NCBI GenBank assembly: GCA_022410635.1
Contig: JAJVDF010000876.1
Span: 127,090 to 191,089, forward strand
From: Tretioscincus oriximinensis
Lineage: Eukaryota; Chordata; Lepidosauria; Squamata; Gymnophthalmidae
Direction: 5' to 3'
DNA: 64,000 nt
The stretch's first letter is position 1. Each line of letters opens with the position of its first letter. Positions 21,970 to 34,010 of the stretch are shown here, piece after piece. The notes below the pieces were generated by a model that searched no databases, was not told where the DNA came from, and saw nothing but the letters and a program-made list of their open reading frames with translations. The translations under genes and the position numbers were made by a program.

Positions 21970-23048
21970 TGTTATAGTGATGCCCAGAAAGACAGACCAC
22001 ACTGACAGAAAAGTGTTTCAGCTCAGAAAGTGATTTATTTCAGCTCTGGCGTGTATCTGCAGTGACTGGAACATGTTGTCAGGCCTCTATTTATACACAT
22101 CCTTTACCAATCACTTTATACCAATCACAGTATATTGCAAATCCCAGTTTCCCTCCTGTAGGGATTCCCCATGTAGGCATATATTAATTGGCATTAATAT
22201 ATTAATATAAAATATACCTGGATTGACCCTGGCTAGCCAAAGTGAGGCCTGTAGGGAAATTTTGGAAAAAAAACTCTAGTCAACCACAGCCCCAGGAGTA
22301 AACAGGAACAGCTAATCACTCTTTCCTGACCTAAGGACATACATTGCTCAAGAAACCTTGCCAGACTGAATAGATTAATTGGCACCCATTATGGCAAAGG
22401 AGCTATCTTTGTTTGACCAGGCTGTGCACTTGGGCTGAAACCATCAGCCTGATAGTGGCCTGGAGGTCAACCATTTAAGACCATTAAGACCATTTCTCCT
22501 GTGGGTGAGTCACTGGGTTCCTATAATTAGAATAATAGCTAAGGCAAACAATGGCTATAGAGGGTCCATCCTGTACCTCACCACCATACCATATTTGGCA
22601 TTTCCTGACCAGGCTGCACCTCCTTGGGGAGGAGAGAACCACGTCACACAGGTGTCACAACCTGGGTCCACCCTGACCCACGTGTGCTGTACCTACCCCT
22701 TTTTGGACGTCATAATCTTTCAAACACTTCTTCTGATTTGAGTCAATAAAAGCCATTACACATGGTAGCTAAGGAGGACTCCATGACCCGTAAGACCTCC
22801 TGAAATTGCTTCCTGATCCAAGTTGTGTTGCCCGTGTGATTCCTGTTACACGTGTCTATCTACTTCGGACCAAGCTGCCTTAGATATCCATAAGGCATCT
22901 AATAACATGGAAAGCAAACCCCCGTTACCCTCCAAACCCAGGCAGGCCCGGGGATTTGACCAACAGTTCCCCAGCACACATAACTGAATACAGGTTATAC
23001 ATATACAGAATACTAATTACACTGTAATTATGTCAGGACACCCTGACA
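21970..23048 (-). mobile_element. LTR interrupted by a family D LTR
   Basis: Left part TGTTATAGTGATGCC (21970) and right part ending ACCCTGACA (23048) total about 302 bp when the nested LTR and one copy of its duplication are removed. This is the same length and termini style as the LTR at 16224. In minus reading there are a TATAAATA box (near 22093) and AATAAA (near 22035). No matching target duplication could be found, so the ends are less certain. Confidence 0.5.
22157..22927 (+). mobile_element. Solo LTR, family D copy 2
   Basis: 771 bp, TGTAGGGATT to ACCCCCGTTA, with the 6-bp duplication CCCTCC (22151-22156, 22928-22933). Polyadenylation signal AATAAA at 22745. Very similar to copies at 59851 and 21208. 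Inserted inside another LTR. Confidence 0.88.
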
Positions 23049-23840
23049 ATTATAGATTCTGAGCAATTATATTTTGTAAGAAATGGAATTGAATACCATA
23101 GGTATTCTTTATGCAGAATATTGCATGCCAGCAATAACTAACGTTGCACTAAGCTATATATTTTTCACTCTTTAGAAGTAAAACTTTATTCTTCTAGCCT
23201 CTTCCAGCTTTGCTGCAGTTCTTCTTAGAAATAAAAACANTGCGTTGAAATTAATTGGTTGGTAAAGAGGTCTTTCAGATACTGGCTCACAAATAAGATC
23301 TTTTGCTTAATGGCTTTAAAAACAGACAATTAACTGGTGTGGACCAAGAAAGAATGAGGGAAAACATCAATTAAAAATTGATTTTCCAGAACTCTAATAG
23401 TTATTATTTCATTATTAAATAGGGGGGAAATCACTATAAAAAGCAAGAAGGATGTAGGCCCCAATAATAGGCATTTCTCAGCTCAATGGGTCAAGAGAAG
23501 TTGTGGTTTTCACTCAGATATAGGGAGCCTCTTCTCTCAGTCCATGTCAAGATTAGCATCTTTTTGAAATTTTCCTATGCCCCCTGCCAGCTGTGACCAA
23601 AGTGCCCATTTGTTCTCCATGAAGGTGAGGGACAGCTGCACCCAATGTCAGAATCAAAGATGAGAAATCCTCAGCTTTGAATCTGATTGTAGAGGTGATA
23701 TCAAAATCAAGAAATGCTGCTGATGGAATCAGTTATTCTTCTTGTGTAGCAGTAACAGGGTTGTCACAAGAGAAAAAGAGAGTTATTGAAAAGCTGTCAA
23801 AGTTTTCAAGCAGCTGTCGCAACATGTGTTGTGGGGAGGC
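23049..23840. other. Unassigned sequence
   Basis: No recognised element; one unresolved base near 23240. Confidence 0.45.
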
Positions 23841-23848
23841 TTAACTGG

Positions 23849-24043
23849 TAGGCTGACCAGATGACCCATTTTGGGCTGAGGTTTAAAACCCATTTTGGGG
23901 GTGCCTCCTGNTTTTTTCTGAGGAAAAAAAAATAAAAAAACAAACAAATTTGAAAAAAAACTTTTTTTGAAAAAAAAAATTCTCAGAAAAAAATCTGAGT
24001 TTTCACCCCCCCCCCAAAAAAAAAAGGTGTCATCTGGTCAGCC
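23849..24043. mobile_element. Foldback family A copy 2
   Basis: 195 bp, TAGGCTGACCAGATGACCC on the left and CATCTGGTCAGCC on the right, flanked by TTAACTGG (23841-23848 and 24044-24051). The right end lacks the last two bases of the family consensus or shares them with the target. Interior: A/T-rich loop and C-run. One unresolved base. Confidence 0.82.
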
Positions 24044-24204
24044 TTAACTGGTAATGGACGTAGATTTTGGCATTCACTTCGGGTTGAATTCGGAAATTTC
24101 CAAAGCGCTTTCTGGTAAACATTCTTATATTTGTAGCTCACCTGAGTCACAGCAGAATTACTAGAATGTTAATTTATAAGCTAGCCTATACAACCAAAAT
24201 CAAA

Positions 24205-25340
24205 TGTGGATTGGAAACTGGCTAAAAGATAGAAAACAGGGCATAGTAAAAATGGACAGTTCTCTGAGTGGAAAGAGGTAAGAAGTGGGGTACCCCAAGG
24301 GTCTGTGCTGGGACCTTTGCTTTTCAATATATTCATAAATGACCTGGATGCTGAGGTAAATAGTGAGATAGCCTATTTCACTGATGACACTAAACTGTTC
24401 ATGGTAGTGAAAACTGAAGGAGATTGTAAAGAGCTCCAGAGTGATCTAGTGAAATTGAGTGAGTGGGCAACAAAGTGGCAAATACACTTCAGTTTAAGCA
24501 AGTGCAAGTTCATGCACATTGGGGCAAAGTACCCCAATTACTTCTGCCCCCTGATGGGGACAAGCTTTCTGTGACCGAGCAAGAAAAGGAACTGTTGGTG
24601 GACAATTCAATAAAGATGTCAACCCAGTGTGCAGCAGCAGAAAAAAAAGCAAATTCCATGTTGGGGATAATTAGGAAAGGAATCGAAAACAAGTCAGCGA
24701 GTGTTCATTTCTGGTCACCACATCTCAAGAGGATATTGTGGAACTAGAGAAGGTACATAAAAGGGCAACAAGAATGATCAAGGGACTAGAGCACCTTCTT
24801 TACAAAGGTCAGACTGCAACCTCTTCAGCCTCGAAACACAACGTTTGAGAGGTGATCTGATTGAAGTGTATAAAATCATACACGGGATGGATAGGGTGAA
24901 TAGAGAAAATTTGTTTTCTCCATCACATAACACTAGGACTAGAAGGTATTCCTTGAAACTTATGGCAGAAAAATGAGAACAGACAAAAGAAAATATTTTT
25001 TCACCCAGAGGGTCATCGGCCTGTGGAATTTACTTCCTGAAGAGGTGGCGGTAGCTAACAGCTTGGATAGTTTCAAGACAGGACTAGACAGATTTATGGA
25101 CACCAGGAGTATAAATGGATACTAGGATGGATGTCTGGATGCTGTCTCTGGGATGGAGCAACAGGCAGGACTCCTGAAATACCATTTGCAGGGAGTCATG
25201 AACAGCTGCATATATTACCTTCTTCTGTTCAGATGGCCCAGGTGCATCTTAGTGGGCCTTTGCGTGAGACAGTATGCTGGACTAGGTAAGCTCTGGCTTG
25301 ATTTAATAAGGCTCTTCTTACGTTCTTATGTTCTAACAGG
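24205..25340 (+). mobile_element. CR1 LINE, RT to 3' tail
   Basis: Contains GNWLKDRKQGIVKM-like sequence, [20 protein letters not shown] and FTDDTKLFMVV (24305-24430; the box reads FTDD where FADD is expected). It continues with the CR1 C-terminal region in a second frame (24463-24747), the rest of the domain (24740-25080), the 3' UTR and the TACGTTCTTATGTTC tail near 25335. One of the longest copies of this family; frameshifts near 24560 and 24690. Confidence 0.88.
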
Positions 25341-25793
25341 ACAAGAAAGAAATTATGTAGTTATGTAGGAAACCACTTTCTGATGTCCTTCTGAGCTGAA
25401 AACTTTCCTGGTTAAAACTGGTTTAGAGTACCAGCAAATGAACAAGCTTAACTAAATTCAGCTGTTGCACTGCTCTAAACAATGCAAAAATCCAGAAAAC
25501 ATCTGCAAAAAATGCATTTGATCTCCTTTGCAGGCAAAAATGGGGAAAAGAGAATTGGGGGAAAACTATTTTCATTACGAGTGTCTGTGCCTGTATTAGA
25601 CAAACTAAGCAGTCACAAATCAACCACAGGAGCCACGTTTAAATGCATGTCCTCCTGGACCATAAACGATTTCATTTCTGGGAGAAATTTTGGTATGGGA
25701 CAGGTACCAGAATGTTCTTTCTACAAGCACTGCTTCAGAGTGTCTTTTTGTTCAGGTCTGATTAGAATTGTCTAGATAAGACTACCTGATTCG
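25341..25793. other. Unassigned sequence
   Basis: A 97-codon frame (25482-25775) has no recognisable domain. It could be flanking unique sequence. Confidence 0.4.
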
Positions 25794-25801
25794 CTTCTGA
25801 A

Positions 25802-26384
25802 TAGGGCTGCCATATTTTGGCAGCCCAAAACCAGGACGGGGGTGGGGTGCGTTCACGTATGTGAATGCGCACACATGTGCACGCGCGCACGCCTGTCACA
25901 CCACAAGCGTCCATGTGTATGTTCGTGTTGGTGCGTGTGTGTGCGTAGCTGCTCCAATGCTGGAGGCGGGGTTTCATGCCTGCTGTCAGGCAAAGCACGC
26001 CAACTCGCCTCCAGTGGAGGAAAAACACCTGGGTTTGTGATAGGAGAACAGAGCTGTCCTCCTGTCACAAACCCAGGCGTTTTTGCTCTACTGGATGCGA
26101 GTTGGCGCGCTTTGCCTGACAGCAGGTGCGTGAAACTCCGCCTCCAGCATTGGAGCAGCTACGGCACGCTCTGAGGTTCCTTTCAGGACCCTGGAAAACG
26201 TTGCCGGGCTGCANCCATCAGCTCTGACGGCTCCTTTTCCTTTAAAATCCTGCATTTTTATATTCCCAGATGCAGCATCGGGGAATGTAAAAATCTGCAA
26301 TTTTATCTTAAAACCCGGAGGGGACTATATTTCAGTCCCCCTAACCGGGATTGTCCCGCCTTCCCGGGATGTATGGCAACCCTA
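25802..26384. mobile_element. hAT-style miniature transposon, family B copy 1
   Basis: 583 bp, TAGGGCTGCCATATTTTGG on the left and GTATGGCAACCCTA on the right, with a perfect 8-bp duplication CTTCTGAA (25794-25801, 26385-26392). The interior holds an alternating purine-pyrimidine stretch (GCGCACACATGTGCACGCGC near 25868) and a large palindrome (25945-26162). No transposase; frames here are by-products of the palindrome. Confidence 0.9.
25945..26162. repeat. 218-bp near-perfect palindrome
   Basis: Left arm GTAGCTGCTCCAATGCTGGA and right arm TCCAGCATTGGAGCAGCTAC are the outer ends. Pairing continues inward through CTGCTGTCAGGCAAAGC and CTGGGTTTGTGA... to the centre near 26053. It lies inside the family B transposon. 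Confidence 0.9.
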
Positions 26385-26392
26385 CTTCTGAA

Positions 26393-27534
26393 TCAATCTT
26401 GATATCTTCTAAATCAGTCCCCACACAGATTTTGAAATTAATAGACCTTGAATATAAGGATATGGCGAAATGGGTGAGGCACGAAAGGACTCTAAACATC
26501 ATGGAGAACTTATCATTATTTCAAATTAATTTTGAATCTCATAGAAAGAGGGAGTGGCTCCCGCCTTTTCTACAGGTATGGACCCTGTGGAAAAAATATG
26601 CCAACAAACTTGTGGATTCCTTTTATCAGATCTCATCTGCAAAGATAATTAATAAGTATGGGGATACCAGAATGGGACAATATATAAGTCAATTTAATCG
26701 GCCGAGATTACGAGAGTGGTATGACTCAAATGGTAACCCATTAACAATTCAGCAAATAAGGCACATCAACTCAAATCAACATAATTGGCTGGCTGAAATG
26801 TAACTATATGCTTTCATTAACTCAACAGTAATTAAGGAGACAATGAGAAGAGAAAAATCACCTTTTGAATTAATGATCGAAATAAAAATTAAAAATAATA
26901 ACCGGGTTATCGGAAGGTTATACAAAATACTCCTTTCTATGTATTATCAAAATGAATTCTATATTAAAGAGAAATGGGCACCGGATATGCAAATATCCGA
27001 CCAAGATTGGACCCAATGGATCCGAAAGATTGGCTCGATTAAAAACAACAAAATTAAAGAGATGCAAATGAAAATACTAACAAGGTGGTATCGAACACCA
27101 GCCCAAATATCACATATGGCAGGGGTGTCATCTCTCTGCTGGCATGGATGCCAAGTACAAGGCTCCTTCATACACATGATTTTTGAATGTAATGAAATTA
27201 TTAATTTCTGGAATTTAGTAGTTGCGGAGCTAAGACAAATATTGGGGGTGCAAATTCCTAGATCGAAGAATCTTAATATAATGTGTAATACAGAACAACT
27301 GCCAGTATCGAAGCAAGATGGTTTTATTATAAGGCAGGCGGTATGGGCCTTTCAGATAGCAGTAGCGAGAGGATGGAAAGACAAGAGCATATGGACGGTA
27401 CAATTATGGCACGAATATTTGGCTGAATTCATCCTCTACGACGCTATAAGAGAAAGGAGACTGAGAATAATAGGGTATCGTCCAAGAACAAGCTGGGAAT
27501 CAAATTGGTGTAAACTGTTAACTTTTGGTGTTGG
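26393..27534 (+). mobile_element. L1 LINE, long open C-terminal part
   Basis: One reading frame runs from about 26393 to the assembly gap with a single in-frame TAA (26801-26803). Recognisable parts: MAKWVRHERTLN and the post-RT helical region; KIKEMQMKILTRWYRTPAQI; CWHGCQVQGSFIHMIFECNE (the L1 C-x3-C...H-x4-C motif); then QAVWAFQIAVARGW. With only one stop in about 380 codons, it is the youngest L1 here. Its 3' end is hidden in the gap. Confidence 0.85.
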
Positions 27535-27912
27535 NNNNNNNNNNNNNNNNNNNNNNNNNNNNNNNNNNNNNNNNNNNNNNNNNNNNNNNNNNNNNNNNNN
27601 NNNNNNNNNNNNNNNNNNNNNNNNNNNNNNNNNNNNNNNNNNNNNNNNNNNNNNNNNNNNNNNNNNNNNNNNNNNNNNNNNNNNNNNNNNNNNNNNNNNN
27701 NNNNNNNNNNNNNNNNNNNNNNNNNNNNNNNNNNNNNNNNNNNNNNNNNNNNNNNNNNNNNNNNNNNNNNNNNNNNNNNNNNNNNNNNNNNNNNNNNNNN
27801 NNNNNNNNNNNNNNNNNNNNNNNNNNNNNNNNNNNNNNNNNNNNNNNNNNNNNNNNNNNNNNNNNNNNNNNNNNNNNNNNNNNNNNNNNNNNNNNNNNNN
27901 NNNNNNNNNNNN
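27535..27912. other. Assembly gap
   Basis: 378 undetermined bases. Presumably the L1 3' end and the end of the GAA repeat lie here. Confidence 1.
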
Positions 27913-27961
27913 AGAAGAAGAAGAAGAAGAAGAAGAAGAAGAAGAAGAAGAAGAAGAAGAA
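27913..27961. repeat. (GAA)n microsatellite
   Basis: About 16 copies of GAA up to the SINE. On the minus strand it reads (TTC)n and forms the tail of the adjacent SINE. It extends into the gap. Confidence 0.95.
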
Positions 27962-28245
27962 GAACTGGGTTCTTAGACCCCGCTTTTCTCCCTTTTCAAA
28001 GGGACTCAAAGCAGCTTACAAGGGTATTTTGCCCAAAGGCTCACATCCTATCTTCCCCACCAGGCTCTGGTGGTTTCCATGCAGTCGTTGTAATTTCTTG
28101 CAATTCATACTTTTGAATAACTGGGTTGACTAGAGCTACAGGCTGGTGGAAGGTGCTCACCCCTCCCCACGTCCCACACAGGGCTTCGAAACCCCATCTC
28201 CAAGCTGAGAGATGGATTCTTTAGCAACTGAGCTATCCGTGCCTG
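27962..28245 (-). mobile_element. tRNA-derived SINE
   Basis: Minus strand: A box TAGCTCAGTTG (28225-28235) and B box GTTTCGAAGCC (28182-28192) at tRNA-like spacing, an unrelated body (GCCTTTGGGCAAAATACCCT), then AAGCGGGGTCTAAGAACC and a (TTC)n tail. The same family occurs on the plus strand at 56128-56411. RNA polymerase III promoters and LINE-driven mobility are known for this class. Confidence 0.85.
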
Positions 28246-31200
28246 CCTCACCTGCCTCACACACCCCTGGCCCCAGAGTCCTTGATTTTGGAGGTGCAAC
28301 AAAGCACATCAATGAAATGATTTTCTCATGGCACTAGTGCTCCAGTAGAAACTAGTAAAATCACTAAAGTTTTTTGAGCCTCCCCCTTCATATTATATTC
28401 CATCTTGTGCCTGTGGAGCATATTGTACCCAGAAGAGAGCTATGGCGTGCACTGCTCCAGACCTAAGGTTCAGAAAAGTCCTAATGGATGTGAATGGGAC
28501 GAGTGCCAGAAACCACAGGTGTCTGAACTGGTTTCCATTGGAAAGATCTGACAAAAGTTCCTGCTTAAATTCTCATTAATATCCCACTCAGAAATAGTTG
28601 CAATAAATGCAACCATTTAAAAAAAATATTTCTACTGTCATTGACAATCAGTACCAAGACTGAAAGTAAGATCCTGCTGCAACGTCAAAAAATTCTTAAG
28701 AGCATCTGTCCAGATGTGCAGTTAACTCAGTGTGAGTTTTTTCATTAAGACTTAATACATTGCATGAAACATCTTTAAATGCCATCCATGTTCAAGTTAT
28801 TATTTCACTGTGTCAAAATTTTTGTCTGGTGGGAATTCATATGGCAAAGACTGTAAGCCCTGGAATTAAAAATTCATCTCCTTCATGGTGGAACATCTTT
28901 TGGCATCTTCTATGGAAAAGGTCAGGACTCCTTTGGTTTACAGACTGATTATTTTTCTTTCAATATGTGGGTGGTTTTTGTTTGTATGTGTGTATGTGTG
29001 CACATGCGTGATTTGTACCACATGTAGGCATTGGATAACCATCACAAAGTTTCTGATGTTTAATCAGCCATGGAATAGGCTGCAAATTCTCGAATAAAAT
29101 GTTTGCTTTCAAATGCAACTTGGCTGTGATTGGCATTATTTCCAAATTAGTTAAAATACAGTTAAATCAAAGGGAACTTAAACTTACAAACATAGCAAGA
29201 TTTCTTATTAATATTATCATATTAATAAGGACCAGGAATATATGGATAAAGAAATATAGACATCCCCTTAGCACTTTGTAACAGGAAAAGAGCTGCTTCA
29301 ACACAAGTGATAATTGCACTTTCTTGCTAGCCTATACCCTGCTCTGGTGATTTAGGAATAGGAGATCCATATGGGAGTAATCAGAGAAGGAAAAACTAAT
29401 AGACTGAGAGTGACATTGTGGCTCCAGACTGTTGGGTTTAGAACAAATATGCCTGAGATTAAATAATGGCCAACTATGAAACATTTGCAACCTTTGGATT
29501 AGTTACATTACATATAATTAATGAGAAAACAAAATAGTACCCAAGAAGCCTTCCTAAGAATCTTGCTGAAAGTGTATGATGCAACTCTGGGAAATACACT
29601 CTAAAACCCAAGTTTGCACATGCCATAGTGCTTAATGCCAAACTTCCATTGGTGGTACTGCATTGCAGATAGATGGAGGGAACACCATTATCTGGCATGA
29701 AAAAGTACCCTACCGGGCCAACTATTGGGGAAGTATCTTTTCTATAATAAATGGAAGTGGAATGCCTACAATAAATGGCACTTTCTGTTGCAATTGCAAA
29801 AACGAGATGTCACAATCATAGTGAAACAATTGCTATTGTTATAAATGGTAATACATCAGCAGCAGATACTTTCTTGATGGCAATAGGATTATGGAGTCAT
29901 TCCTACCACTGGAATGACTTTAGGCTGGGTAATCCTCCTAGATCAATTCAACAAATGGAGTGGAGAAACGGTCAAGCTATGGCTGCAGTTATAGCTATAG
30001 TTCCATTTTTGAGAGCAGCTAAGTCATATGGCTTGGCCTAATGGCTGAGTCTAATAAAGTAAGTCACATGTTGTTGCTATTTTACTGTTGAAGTACTATT
30101 ACAACCATCCAGATGTTCTTGCACCATATTTCCCACCTTTCCGCTCTCTGAATTCTGTGCCAGCTGGGACGCTAACACAGCCTGTTGGGAGTTACAAGCA
30201 CAGGATACATGGAGGGTCATAGTTGGAGACATTTGAATTATTTTAAAAATATTCTAATTCTGTTGTCCTAAAATATTGGGGACAGGTATAAAGCATATTT
30301 CTGCCCTAATTTTCTCCCTTTCCTAAAAACAACAGCTCTGAGTAGTCAAATCTCCCAAGCAGTTCATTAGAATGTCCTGCCAAGAGCCGCAAAATAAGTA
30401 TTTTCTACAACGAGATTTGAAGAGAAACCAAAATTAAAAAATCAAAACAGATGGTTGACATCAGTCGGATGGAAAATGGTAATTGGCAAGCATTTTCTCT
30501 TTTGACTTGTAAAACAGGAACACTAAAAAACATGTCCATTCTGATGCAGGGTACTTCTTGGCACATCGCAGAGAGGAAACTGAGTTAATAGCAGCTTGCA
30601 GATTGGCAAATCCGTTCTCCTGAATATGAGCTCATGAAGTGCTAGGAGATACTTTTCAAACCTGAATGTTCTATTTTTAAGATAAATCTGTATTTGTTTT
30701 TAAAAGAGAGAATTGTTTCTAGATTGCTCACAAAACCCTCTTGTTTGGAGTTTATGTGAGATCTCCACATGGGAACAGCACCCCAAGTGAATGACCCTGC
30801 TAATTTTCTTATTTAATCATGGATTATCATTTTAAAAACTTATGTTGAGAACAACTCTATCTACAGCAATCGAGATAGGTGCTAAATTAAGCCAACGCAT
30901 AAAATTCCATCAATAGGAGAGCCAAGAGTCCATGAACATCCTATTTTCACCTGTGTTTTTGTTCCTACATGCTATCAGACTTTGCAGCAAAGCTGTAGTG
31001 CAAAATTATCTTCTGCAAGTCATTTCTGCACATGGAAAACCAGAGGTTAAGGAGGTTGTAAAGTTCACAAATATTGGCAGTGCTAAAGATCTAGTCAATA
31101 AATCAAATTGTTATCACAACAAAAGACAATGTTATTGAAAATTTCTTCAGTGCATGAAAAAAATAATCACAATTTAATGGCTTTTCAACAAGAAAACACA

Positions 31201-32975
31201 AGGGATTGCTGTGAGTTTATCCTCAAGACACAGACAATCTCATGTAATATTTGCCCAATCAAGATAACCTGGCCCAAATTGGACTAGACTACTGGTAACT
31301 CATTCCAAGGGGCAAACGTTTTTACTTTACAGGCTGGGAACGTAAATGAACAATGGAGGTTTACCAACTATAATATCCATGGTATTGAATGCAGAATTGT
31401 CACATCACATCCTGTTCCAAGCCAGGAAAAAGAAAGATATTATTGTTTTGAATTTCAGTGATGGAAATAACAACCAAGAGCCATTGCTTATATGTCTTGT
31501 CAATGAAGTATTTAGCTGGCTTGGGTGGCTATTTGTTTCATCCAGGTGGAAGTTTTTACATCCTTAGATGGAGTTTGCAAACCCACTGATGAATAAAAAT
31601 TATGTCTAAACAATTTTAAATGAAAAATTTCAGCCTCAATGTGATTAGTATCTTCCCTTCTAATCACTAAGGTCAACTTCCAATATATACTTTTAATCCA
31701 TCTTCAGTTCTGAAGAACTTAAATAAGGGGAAAAACTCCCCCCATCCCTCCTTTTTGTCCAGATCTTCAGGACTGAAAATGGGTTAAAAGTGGCTGGACT
31801 TAGACTGCATTTTGACCATGGGCTATAATTACTTATTTACTTTATTTATTTATTTATTTTACTCCCCCTTTTCCCTCAGCTACTTTGGGTTTTATAATAA
31901 TAAAAGCAATAAAAATATTAATATCTTCTTAGTACTACCAGTATCCCTATATTTTCCTAAATTCGGCCCCGGCTGCTAGTAGTTGAGCTTTTGAGCTCAT
32001 GCTGAACTCAACAGATCCCCTCCAATGCAGAGGGGAGATGCTTACTTATGTAAAATTGTTATCTAAACACAGCTAACTCCAGTTTGCTAGTCAGCCAGCA
32101 GGTTATTATTTTAACAAACAGAGGCAAGACTGATTGGAGCCTTCAGTATACAAACGTGTAATGAAGGGATTAACAGGTTTAACCCAGAGGTCAATGCAGG
32201 ACATGGTGTGGATTAGATGCTAGAGGTTACAGACTTTTGGTAAACAATATTTTAACATGAGTATACTCCTTTAGTTATACGATGAATTTCATTGTGTGTT
32301 AGAATTGATTTTCAGTCTACCACTGCATTCCTGACATCATCTAAATCTTAAGGCATGAGGAGGACTTTCTAAAGAAAAAACCTTGTTTCATTTACAATGG
32401 GAAAAATTTATAAATTGATTAACTGCAAGGCCATTATATTCTTACGTTGCAAATTTTTGAAGGATAAACTGAAGACTGAGTGTCCATTCATTCTAGGGAG
32501 AGCATCTGGCTGTTATGATCCATGGCAAGACATATCACAGTTCAGACTTACATTTTGGAGAAGTGGTTTAGTTCCTTCTTCTCTGGATTTTACAAGATTA
32601 TAGGAATCTTCCTTAGAAGAAAACTAGTCCTCTTGATTCAATGCTATCTATGCTGCTGTCAGTAGCTCTCCAGGAGTTCACAATACAGGCACAATCCAGG
32701 AAGGAGCTGCTGGCAGCAGTCAAAGTGTGCTGCTATGCAGGACACTAAGGAAAATGCTACGACTGGTGGCATGCTGCTTACACACCTGCTGCATCATCTG
32801 AGCACACAGGCATCAGAGCTGAGGAACCTTCCTTCCCTGATTATAATGTTTCCAGTTGGGATACTTGAAACATTTTACTCAGGATGTTTCAATGGATTCA
32901 ACAAACTATTCAGAAGTGAACCCTTGATTTTGAGTATATAGGGCTATCAAATCTGCATGGGAAAATGAGGACCAA
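28246..32975. other. Long stretch without recognised elements
   Basis: AT-rich. Small frames (up to 88 codons at 29775-30041) show no domain. A (TTTA)n run near 31832-31860 next to C-rich sequence could be the remains of a LINE 3' tail on the minus strand. This is the best candidate for unique host intergenic DNA in the window. Confidence 0.5.
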
Positions 32976-34010
32976 GATATAGAATCATGGAAGGGATCTC
33001 TAGGGCTATCGGGTCCAACCCCCTTCTCAATGCAGGATTTAATACACCATCCTAGACAGATGACTATCCAGTTTCTGGCTGAAGACTTCCAGTGATTTCT
33101 AATCTAAATCTACTCCTCTGCAGTTTCATTCCATTGTTTCTAGTCTTTCCATGTGCCAATGAGAACAATGTTGATCCTCTGCTCTTTGACAGTGCTTCAG
33201 ATAGACAGCTATCAAGTTTCCTCTCAATCTTCTCATTTGCAGACTAAACATCCCTAGATCCTTTAACCCGTTCCCAATAGGACATGGTTTCCAGACCACA
33301 CAGCATCCTTGTAACTCTCTTTTGAACTTGCTCTGGTAGTTTATCAATGTCTTTTTTAAATTGGGGCCCCAAAAACTGGAGAGAGGAATAATTATTTCAC
33401 GTGATCGAGTTTCCATGCTCCTCTTAATACACCCCAGGTTTGTGTTTGCATTTTTTGCAGCTGCTTCACACTGTTGACTCATGTTTAGGCTGTGATCTAC
33501 CAATACACCTAAGTCCTTTTCACTTGGGCTGCTGCTCAAACATATTCCTCCCATTCTGTATGCGCTGTTTTCATTTTTTTTGCCCAGATGTAGTATCTTG
33601 CATTCTCTCTGTTAAATACCATTCTGTTCGTTTCAGTACATTGTTCCAGCTTGTCTAGATCTTTTTGAATCCTTTCTCTATCTTGTTTAGTATTAGCAAC
33701 ACCTCCTAACTTTGTATCATCAGTTTTCCTTCAATCTCCTCATCTAGGTCATTTATAAATATGTTAAATAGCACTGGACCCAGGACAGACCCTTGTGGGT
33801 ACCCCACTTGGAACATTCTTCCAATTGGATGTGCAACCATTGATTACCACTCTTTGAGTACAATCACCAAGCCAGTTTTGAATCCATCTAACTGTTGTTT
33901 TGTTAATCTCCAAACTCTCCTGGCAATTTTCTCCTCCTCTTTCTTGACCTGGAAGGAGGATGTAACTGACCTTGTTTGCTATTTCCTTCCTATTAGTCAC
34001 CAGCAAGCTG
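32976..34010 (-). mobile_element. CR1, second subfamily, long 3' part
   Basis: Starts with the reversed CR1 tail (ATAGAATCATGGAAGGGATC). On the minus strand: the C-terminal domain, SPSEKDLGVLVDHSLNMSQQ, AAAKNANTNLGCIKR, and further upstream [20 protein letters not shown] with [11 protein letters not shown], the CR1 box before the catalytic segment. Coding is split by frameshifts (33126-33554, 33764-34006) and an internal deletion near 33100. Confidence 0.85.

Noticed and set aside
25842..26174. Cys-rich frames on both strands of the palindrome
   Set aside because: Mirror translations of a 218-bp inverted repeat inside a transposon.
27525..28133. Frames across the N block and GAA repeat
   Set aside because: Mostly undetermined bases; no evidence of coding.
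28182..28235. tRNA gene
   Set aside because: A and B boxes are present, but the sequence does not fold as a full cloverleaf and continues into a SINE body; a second diverged copy exists at 56136.
29775..30041. 88-codon frame in the region without elements
   Set aside because: It has an ATG and stop but no recognisable domain or partner frame; could not be told from chance.
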